64,000 nt of DNA from Mangrovicoccus sp049603835 (GTDB taxonomy: Bacteria > Pseudomonadota > Alphaproteobacteria > Rhodobacterales > Rhodobacteraceae), in the NCBI GenBank assembly GCA_049603835.1, contig JBMYSZ010000004.1:124001-188000 (forward strand), in the 5' to 3' direction. The notes beneath the pieces are model-generated. The model worked only from the letters and a program-made list of their open reading frames with translations, was not told the DNA's origin and did not search any database. Shown piece by piece: positions 59,023 through 64,000 of this stretch (positions within the stretch are counted from its first letter, which is position 1; every line of letters begins with the position of its first letter). Made by a program: the position numbers and the translations under genes.

Positions 59023-59786
59023 TGCAATCTATCCCAATCAATTTCAGAGCTTTCGCACACCACGCGGAACATCAGCGTGCCGGTCAATCCTGCCTCTGCA
59101 GTGGCCACGACCATGGGTTCGGCCCGGCCACGGGTTTTCTTTGTGCTATAGGTAATAACCGCTTCGGCTTCTGTCACCGCCTCGGCCATAACAAATTGCG
59201 GCAAGACCGGCTCTTCGGCCTCATCAAAGCTATTCACTTCCAGGAAAAAACAGCCAGGGCGGTATTTATTGGCAGCGATCAGCTTGTCCCGGAATTCTGG
59301 ATACCGGCTGGGACGCACAGTGCCGAGGCGAGATTTCTTTGGATCATTGGTTGGGATATCGAGTTCCAACACCCCGCCCACCGGCAAAACCTGGCGGATC
59401 ACATAAGAGCTGGGATTAAGACCGGCCAGCAGAGGGTCGGTGGTGCGAAAAGTCAGTTTAGAGACGAAAATCTCTGACCGGCCATCATTGATCAGCCCAA
59501 TGCGCAGCACCGCCTGATCCTCTGGCCCCACACGCGCATGCACCGCTGAATAGAGCCGGGCGGAGGTTTTCGGGAAAAGCACAGACAGGGCTTGCGGTGC
59601 CAAAGCGATCCCGGCGGTGATCAGCGATAGCAAAGTGGCCAAACCGCCCGCCAAAGCAAGGATGCGGAATGTATAGCGGCCCGCGCGCTTTTGTCGGGTG
59701 CCGCAATGAGGGCAAAGCTTTGCCCCCTCTTGCAAGATCTCGCGACAGGCCACACAGCGCGGCGATATGGCCTGGGGCTCGCTCAT
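59019..59786 (-). CDS. Zinc-ribbon membrane protein
   Basis: This is a 255-residue protein. A double CxxC zinc ribbon (CVAC..CPHC at about 11-27) lies in the cytoplasm, followed by a membrane helix near 42-65 and a periplasmic beta-rich domain. Its function is unknown. It begins one base after the proS stop and overlaps lolC, so it is part of the proS-lolCD operon. Confidence 0.78.
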   Translation of the reverse strand: MSEPQAISPRCVACREILQEGAKLCPHCGTRQKRAGRYTFRILALAGGLATLLSLITAGIALAPQALSVLFPKTSARLYSAVHARVGPEDQAVLRIGLINDGRSEIFVSKLTFRTTDPLLAGLNPSSYVIRQVLPVGGVLELDIPTNDPKKSRLGTVRPSRYPEFRDKLIAANKYRPGCFFLEVNSFDEAEEPVLPQFVMAEAVTEAEAVITYSTKKTRGRAEPMVVATAEAGLTGTLMFRVVCESSEIDWDRLH

Positions 59787-59787
59787 C

Positions 59788-61149
59788 CTAGGCGGCGGTG
59801 AAGCCCGCAGCCAAATGCGGCGCATAGATTTCCGCCACTTTTGCCACCGCATCCTCCGGCGCCAGCTCAATGCTTTCGCCGCTGCGACGATTGGTAAGTT
59901 CCACCACGCCGTTTTTCAGCCCGCGCGGGCCAACCGTGATGCGCCAAGGCAGGCCGATCAGATCCATGGTTGCGAATTTCGCCCCGGCCCGTTCATCGCG
60001 ATCATCATAGAGCGGCTCTAGACCTGCGGCCAAAAGCTTGGCGTAAAGATCTTCGCAAGCGCCATTCGCGGCCTCATCACCCTGCTTCAGATTGACGATC
60101 CCACAATGGAACGGCGTGACGCCTTCGGGCCAGATAATACCGTTATCATCGTGATTGGCCTCGATGATCGCGCCAAGCAGGCGGCTGACGCCAATCCCAT
60201 GGCTGCCCATCTCGACCGGGACTTGTTCGCCATCGCTATTTTGCACGGTCGCGCCCATGGCTTCGGAATATTTGGTGCCGAAATAGAAGATCTGGCCCAC
60301 TTCGATGCCCCGTGCGGAGCGGCGGCGCTCTTCTGGGATTTCTTTAAACAGCGCCTCGTCATGGGTTTCATCGGTGCGCGCATAGCGCAAAGTGAATTCT
60401 TCGAGCACGCCTTGGCACTGTTCCACATTATCATAGTCAATCGCGCGATCACCGAAAGTCAGATCGGTGACTTCGCTATCATAGAACACCTCGGATTCAC
60501 CGGTTTCGGCCAGCACCAGGAATTCATGGGTGTAATCGCCGCCAATCGGCCCGCCATCAGCGCGCATCGGAATGGCTTGCAGCCCCATACGTTCATAGCT
60601 GCGAAGATAAGTGACAAGATGGCGGTTATAGGCATGCAGCGCATCTTCGCGGGTCAAATCGAAGGTATAGCCGTCCTTCATCAGGAATTCGCGCCCCCGC
60701 ATCACGCCAAAACGCGGGCGGATCTCGTCGCGGAATTTCCACTGGATGTGATACAGCGTCAGCGGCAGATCTTTGTAAGACCGCACATAGGACCGGAAAA
60801 TATCCGTGATCATCTCTTCATTGGTTGGGCCATAAAGCATATCGCGATCTTGCCGGTCTTTGATGCGCAGCATCTCTTGGCCGTAATCGTCATAGCGCCC
60901 CGACTCGCGCCATAGATCGGCGCTTTGCAAAGTCGGCATCAAAAGCGGGATATGGCCCGCGCGCTGCTGTTCTTGATGAACGATATCTTGGATGCGGTTG
61001 AGCACCTTAAAGCCCAAAGGCAGCCAGCTATAGATCCCCGCCGATTGCTGGCGGATCATCCCGGCGCGCAGCATCAAGCGATGGCTGGCGATTTGCGCTT
61101 CGGCAGGGGTTTCCTTTAGGACCGGCAGGAAATAGCGGCTGAGGCGCAT
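59788..61149 (-). CDS. proS: Prolyl-tRNA synthetase, short (no insertion domain) type
   Basis: This is a 453-residue class II synthetase. Motif 2 lies in RDEIRPRFGVMRGREFLMKD and motif 3 in SHGIGVSRLLGAIIE. The editing insertion found in most bacterial ProS is missing, as is usual in alphaproteobacteria. An anticodon-binding domain ends the protein. It heads an operon with the zinc-ribbon gene and lolCD. Confidence 0.95.
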   Translation of the reverse strand: MRLSRYFLPVLKETPAEAQIASHRLMLRAGMIRQQSAGIYSWLPLGFKVLNRIQDIVHQEQQRAGHIPLLMPTLQSADLWRESGRYDDYGQEMLRIKDRQDRDMLYGPTNEEMITDIFRSYVRSYKDLPLTLYHIQWKFRDEIRPRFGVMRGREFLMKDGYTFDLTREDALHAYNRHLVTYLRSYERMGLQAIPMRADGGPIGGDYTHEFLVLAETGESEVFYDSEVTDLTFGDRAIDYDNVEQCQGVLEEFTLRYARTDETHDEALFKEIPEERRRSARGIEVGQIFYFGTKYSEAMGATVQNSDGEQVPVEMGSHGIGVSRLLGAIIEANHDDNGIIWPEGVTPFHCGIVNLKQGDEAANGACEDLYAKLLAAGLEPLYDDRDERAGAKFATMDLIGLPWRITVGPRGLKNGVVELTNRRSGESIELAPEDAVAKVAEIYAPHLAAGFTAA

Positions 61150-61353
61150 GGGATGTCTCCAATAACAAGCTGCGGCGTCAGAGGCGGTTTAAGTGCCTGC
61201 GAGCCCCGGCGCAAGCGCCTGTAAAGGGTTCTAGAACGCGTTTTCGCACGTTTGAAAACCGGATCTCGGGCGCAAAGGCATTGGGCCATGGGCATCTTGG
61301 GCTCATTGCCGGGCAAAGCGATCCGGCGCCCAACAAATCAAATAGGAAATCCC

Positions 61354-61887
61354 ATGTTCAAAGATCTGAAAATTTTCGCCCTTGCCGCCAGTTTGATTGC
61401 CGCGCAATGGGTCGCCCCGCTCAATGCCGCGCCCATGCCCAGAGCCTCCGAAAGCGAGGCCTGGGCTTTAGTGGAAATCGACACGCCCCTGCGCGGCCAA
61501 TTGCGGCAATTGGCGGGCATGGTGGGCCATGGAACCGTGACCCTGCATCCGGCAGATGGCAGTGCTTGCAAATCGATCAATGTGCGTTTCGCGGCCGGCG
61601 GGTTTTGGGGACAACAGCCGGTTAGCACCTCAGAATCGAGGAATGGACCGATCAAATTGCTGATCGATGAGCCGCGCGCTTTCAAACTGCTCAGCCGAGG
61701 CCGGGATGTGGTCAGCGACGAAGATTTCCCCGCAGATCTCACAGGCTATACCGTGATCTCGGGCTTTCCGCACCAAACCGGCTTTGTTATCAGCCCCAAA
61801 CGCGGCCCGCTTGGCTATTTCTTTGGTGCGCGCCAGAAACGGGTGACCTGCCCGCAATTGCCTCAGGGTTTGGCGGCGGCGCGATAG
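61354..61887 (+). CDS. Hypothetical exported protein
   Basis: This is a 177-residue protein with a signal peptide ending near LNAAPM. The mature part contains one cysteine (SACKSIN) and a late VTCPQLPQG, so one disulfide is possible. No family was recognised. The ATG at 61354 follows AGGAA; an upstream in-frame start at 61252 is not supported. The 3' end overlaps the converging AraC gene by 25 bases. Confidence 0.65.
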   Translation: MFKDLKIFALAASLIAAQWVAPLNAAPMPRASESEAWALVEIDTPLRGQLRQLAGMVGHGTVTLHPADGSACKSINVRFAAGGFWGQQPVSTSESRNGPIKLLIDEPRAFKLLSRGRDVVSDEDFPADLTGYTVISGFPHQTGFVISPKRGPLGYFFGARQKRVTCPQLPQGLAAAR

Positions 61888-62903
61888 GCCGAAGGGGTCT
61901 GGCCGGTGATCTCGCGGAAGCTGCTATTGAAGCTGGATTTTGACACAAACCCAGCCTCTAGCATAATTTCCGTCACCGGCAGATCCGAGCCAAGCAACAG
62001 CTTTTGCGCATGGGCGACGCGATGCGCGTTAATATAGCGCGAGAAATTGCTTTGCCCGGCGCGATTGACCGCTTGCGACAAGCTGCGGCTGGGCACGCCA
62101 AGCCGCCGCGCCATCCGCGCCAAAGTCAGCTGACTATCGGTGTAAAGACTGGTTTCGGCCAGCATCGCCTCTAGCCGGGCGAAAAGCGCTAGATCCTCCG
62201 GGCTGGCGGCTAGGTCGGCTTTCTCGGTGGGGGCGGCAGATGCGGTTTTCGCCTCGGACCGCGCCAGCAGCCAAGGCAAGCCAAGCGCGGCAGACAGCAC
62301 CACCGCCAGGGTTAGGATTGTCGTGGCGATTCCGAGGGAACTGCGCAAAGCTTCGGGCCCAAAGATCAACAGCCGTAGGAAAATCGCCAAATCCGTGAGC
62401 ATAAACATGCCACAAAGCAAGATCACCGCCGCCAAACAGGCCCGCACCAGCCGGGCTTGGCCGCTCGTGACATGCACGAAGCTTTCCGGAGGGCAGCGCC
62501 AGAGCAGCCAGAGGCGCCAAAGATAAAAGCCAGTCTGCACCGGGATCAGCAAATCCGCTAAGGCAAGCCGCGACCCCGCCACAGCCAGCATCGCAAACCC
62601 CGCCGCAAGCCCGTGGCTTTGGCCGATTTTGCGCCAGGGATAGGGCGGCTCTTGGGTAAGTGCTGCGAAACCGAGATAGACTAGCGGCATAATCGCCAAA
62701 GCGAGAAAGGGCTGCGCAAGACCTGCCCAAGCCCAGCCATAAGACAGCCGAAGCCCCAAAAGCAGGCCCACCATGGCAAAACCGCTTAGCGCCCCGGCTT
62801 GCAGCCACCGCGCCGCCGTGGGCATATGCGGCGCCCGCAAAACAGCCGCTGCCGCGATCCCAGCCAGGATCGTCACCACCCATGCAACAGGAATTTCCAG
62901 CAT
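61863..62903 (-). CDS. AraC-family regulator with an N-terminal membrane domain
   Basis: This is a 346-residue protein. The first 215 residues form about seven hydrophobic helices. The C-terminal AraC DNA-binding domain (about 250-346) has LTLARMARRLGVPSRSLSQAVNRAG for the first helix-turn-helix and ITGQTPSAYR at the end. The membrane domain probably senses a signal at or in the inner membrane. A short in-frame upstream extension to 62957 is not supported by the ribosome site (GAGG before 62903). Targets are unknown. Confidence 0.87.
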   Translation of the reverse strand: MLEIPVAWVVTILAGIAAAAVLRAPHMPTAARWLQAGALSGFAMVGLLLGLRLSYGWAWAGLAQPFLALAIMPLVYLGFAALTQEPPYPWRKIGQSHGLAAGFAMLAVAGSRLALADLLIPVQTGFYLWRLWLLWRCPPESFVHVTSGQARLVRACLAAVILLCGMFMLTDLAIFLRLLIFGPEALRSSLGIATTILTLAVVLSAALGLPWLLARSEAKTASAAPTEKADLAASPEDLALFARLEAMLAETSLYTDSQLTLARMARRLGVPSRSLSQAVNRAGQSNFSRYINAHRVAHAQKLLLGSDLPVTEIMLEAGFVSKSSFNSSFREITGQTPSAYRAAAKP

Positions 62904-63013
62904 TGCCCGCCTCGCTATTGTCGAAGGCGTTTCTACCTTTCGCTGGCAAAAGGTCAATTTGCGAAGCTGGCCCCAATGGCGGGGCCAAGCTATTTGTCAA
63001 AGACGGTCGGCGA

Positions 63014-63514
63014 TTACGCCGCGCGGCGACGCAGAGCGGCCAGACCACCCAGAGCAGCCAGGCTCAGCGGCAAAGCTGCTGGCAGCGGTACGGCGGCCCC
63101 CGCTTCTTCCAGCGAATAACTTGCGCGATTGCCAGCTCCGAGATTCGAGCTCGCATCATAAGCGTAGTCATCCACTTGATCGGCAAAGATGCCGAAATCA
63201 TAAAAAGCGACACCATCCCCCGCATAGTAATCATAGCTGCTGCCATCCAGCGTCAAAAACCCGGCGACCCCAGACTTTTCAAAAATCTCTGATAGGGAGG
63301 AGTTGATTGTGGCGGTGAACGAATTGCCGCTAACGGTGAATGTGGAGGTGACGATATTAGTGATCGTATTTCCATCAACCCCCAAATCCCCAGTAAGTAC
63401 GGCACTATAGGCCGAGCCATTGGCATTTGTGTAGGTAAGGTTATAGGTCGCCGCATGCGCAGCGGACACCCCAACAAGAGCTGCCGTTGCGAAAAGTGAA
63501 GCAAGAGTTTTCAT
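63014..63514 (-). CDS. VPLPA-CTERM sorting-signal protein
   Basis: This is a 166-residue exported protein with a signal peptide ending VSAAHAATYN. The C-terminal tripartite signal VPLPAALPLSLAALGGLAALRRRAA (shown only by its parts VPLPA, a hydrophobic helix, and RRRAA) is the sorting signal for an exosortase. The mature part is rich in Gly, Ser, Thr, Asp and Tyr, as in surface or matrix proteins. No exosortase gene is visible here. The 247-base gap upstream is AT-rich with no gene and probably holds the promoter. Confidence 0.85.
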   Translation of the reverse strand: MKTLASLFATAALVGVSAAHAATYNLTYTNANGSAYSAVLTGDLGVDGNTITNIVTSTFTVSGNSFTATINSSLSEIFEKSGVAGFLTLDGSSYDYYAGDGVAFYDFGIFADQVDDYAYDASSNLGAGNRASYSLEEAGAAVPLPAALPLSLAALGGLAALRRRAA

Positions 63515-63779
63515 GGAACACACCGTGGTCAAAGAGTCGATTTCTTCACATATGCTAACAAATCAGTAAATTCGTTAAAGTTTTTTTCACAAATTAAACC
63601 ATCTTATTCATACACAAAATCGTTACTACAAATAATCAGATTTTTACTGTGATCCGCCTGCTATAAGATGCGCGCACCCTAATTGGCCCCGCATTCGCCC
63701 TTGTCAGAATCCTCGCAATAGGCGAGGCCAGGGGCAGCCTTGCGTATCATTGACTCTATTTGCATGAAGGGGGCCGCCG

Positions 63780-64000
63780 ATGGGATTGCCTGTAGAAACC
63801 CAAGCGAAAATTTGGACCGTTGCCGCGATCATTTTTTGCGTCTTGCTCTGGTTTTTGGGCAATCAGCTTTTGCCTTTTGTGATAGGCGCGGCGATTGCCT
63901 ATTTCCTGGATCCCATAGCCGATAAATTCGAGGCCTGGGGGTTTAGCCGCGCTTTGGGCGTTGCGGTTATTTCCGCCGTGGCCGTGCTGATTTTCGTGAT
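63780..64000 (+). CDS. AI-2E/PerM-family membrane protein, N-terminal part (3' truncated)
   Basis: The reading frame starts at ATG 63780 (AAGGGGG site) and is open to the window end, so the stop is outside. The visible 73 residues contain two hydrophobic helices, with LLPFVIGAAIAYFLDPIADKFEAWGFSR between or around them, which matches AI-2E/PerM-type transporters. Full-length members have about 350 residues and eight helices. Function is not known for most; some are permeases. Confidence 0.85.
   Translation, partial: MGLPVETQAKIWTVAAIIFCVLLWFLGNQLLPFVIGAAIAYFLDPIADKFEAWGFSRALGVAVISAVAVLIFV

Noticed and set aside
1..64000. tRNA, rRNA, insertion sequence or prophage genes
   Set aside because: No T-loop plus acceptor-stem pattern, rRNA segment, transposase, integrase or phage structural gene was found in the intergenic regions or frames.

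Overview
The window reads as chromosomal DNA of an alphaproteobacterium, most likely a Rhodobacterales (Roseobacter/Paracoccus-type) member. Support comes from the CcrM-type GANTC methyltransferase, ThyX in place of ThyA, a monomeric NADP-isocitrate dehydrogenase, ProS without an inserted editing domain, an LdtR-like MarR regulator, SdhE, a VPLPA-type C-terminal sorting signal, and a GC-rich codon usage. No rRNA, tRNA, CRISPR array, transposase, integrase or phage gene was seen. No genus can be named from sequence alone.

Layout. 1-296 is the 3' end of a NosR/NirI-like polyferredoxin membrane protein. 320-9271 is a periplasmic alcohol-oxidation island. It holds a quinoprotein-associated binding protein, a PedF-like cytochrome c-550, an ABC system with its own binding protein and beta-propeller partner, a second cytochrome c, and a PQQ alcohol dehydrogenase with the extra aspartate typical of lanthanide-dependent enzymes. 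A sugar-type O-acetyltransferase follows. 10514-16321 encodes an AorABC-type tungsten aldehyde oxidoreductase (four-cluster ferredoxin, catalytic subunit, FAD subunit) with two ubiquitin-like small proteins, a small unknown protein and an E1-like adenylyltransferase. Together the two blocks could take an alcohol to an aldehyde in the periplasm and an aldehyde to an acid in the cytoplasm. Several intergenic regions of this part share a TACGAC-based motif that may mark a common regulon.

16404-23670 holds a membrane-anchored TAXI protein, two Crp/Fnr-type regulators, ccrM (three GANTC sites in its own promoter gap), rnhB and icd. 23800-36706 is an accessory surface-polymer region: sulfotransferases, a GT2-GT4 fusion glycosyltransferase, an RgpF-like protein, a phosphotransferase, and an AT-richer pair consisting of a HAD protein and a large GT2 protein. 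A Gly/Ala-rich exported protein lies inside it. 36905-38860 is thrS.

39158-41729 is a bufferin operon (exported Cys-containing peptide, MNIO enzyme, partner protein, DoxX), a copper-handling RiPP system. From 41726 to the end the content is mostly housekeeping: ArsC-like reductase, cold-shock protein, thyX, glyoxalase, LdtR-like regulator, sdhE, aspartate aminotransferase, a permease with a redox-disulfide partner, MATE exporter, FmdB-like protein and parE. A BrnT/BrnA toxin-antitoxin pair has a 16-bp palindrome at the brnT start and is followed by a REP-like inverted repeat. Then come several envelope-associated or hypothetical genes, the proS-lolCD operon, an AraC regulator with a membrane sensor, a VPLPA-CTERM protein and the start of an AI-2E/PerM-type transporter cut by the window edge.
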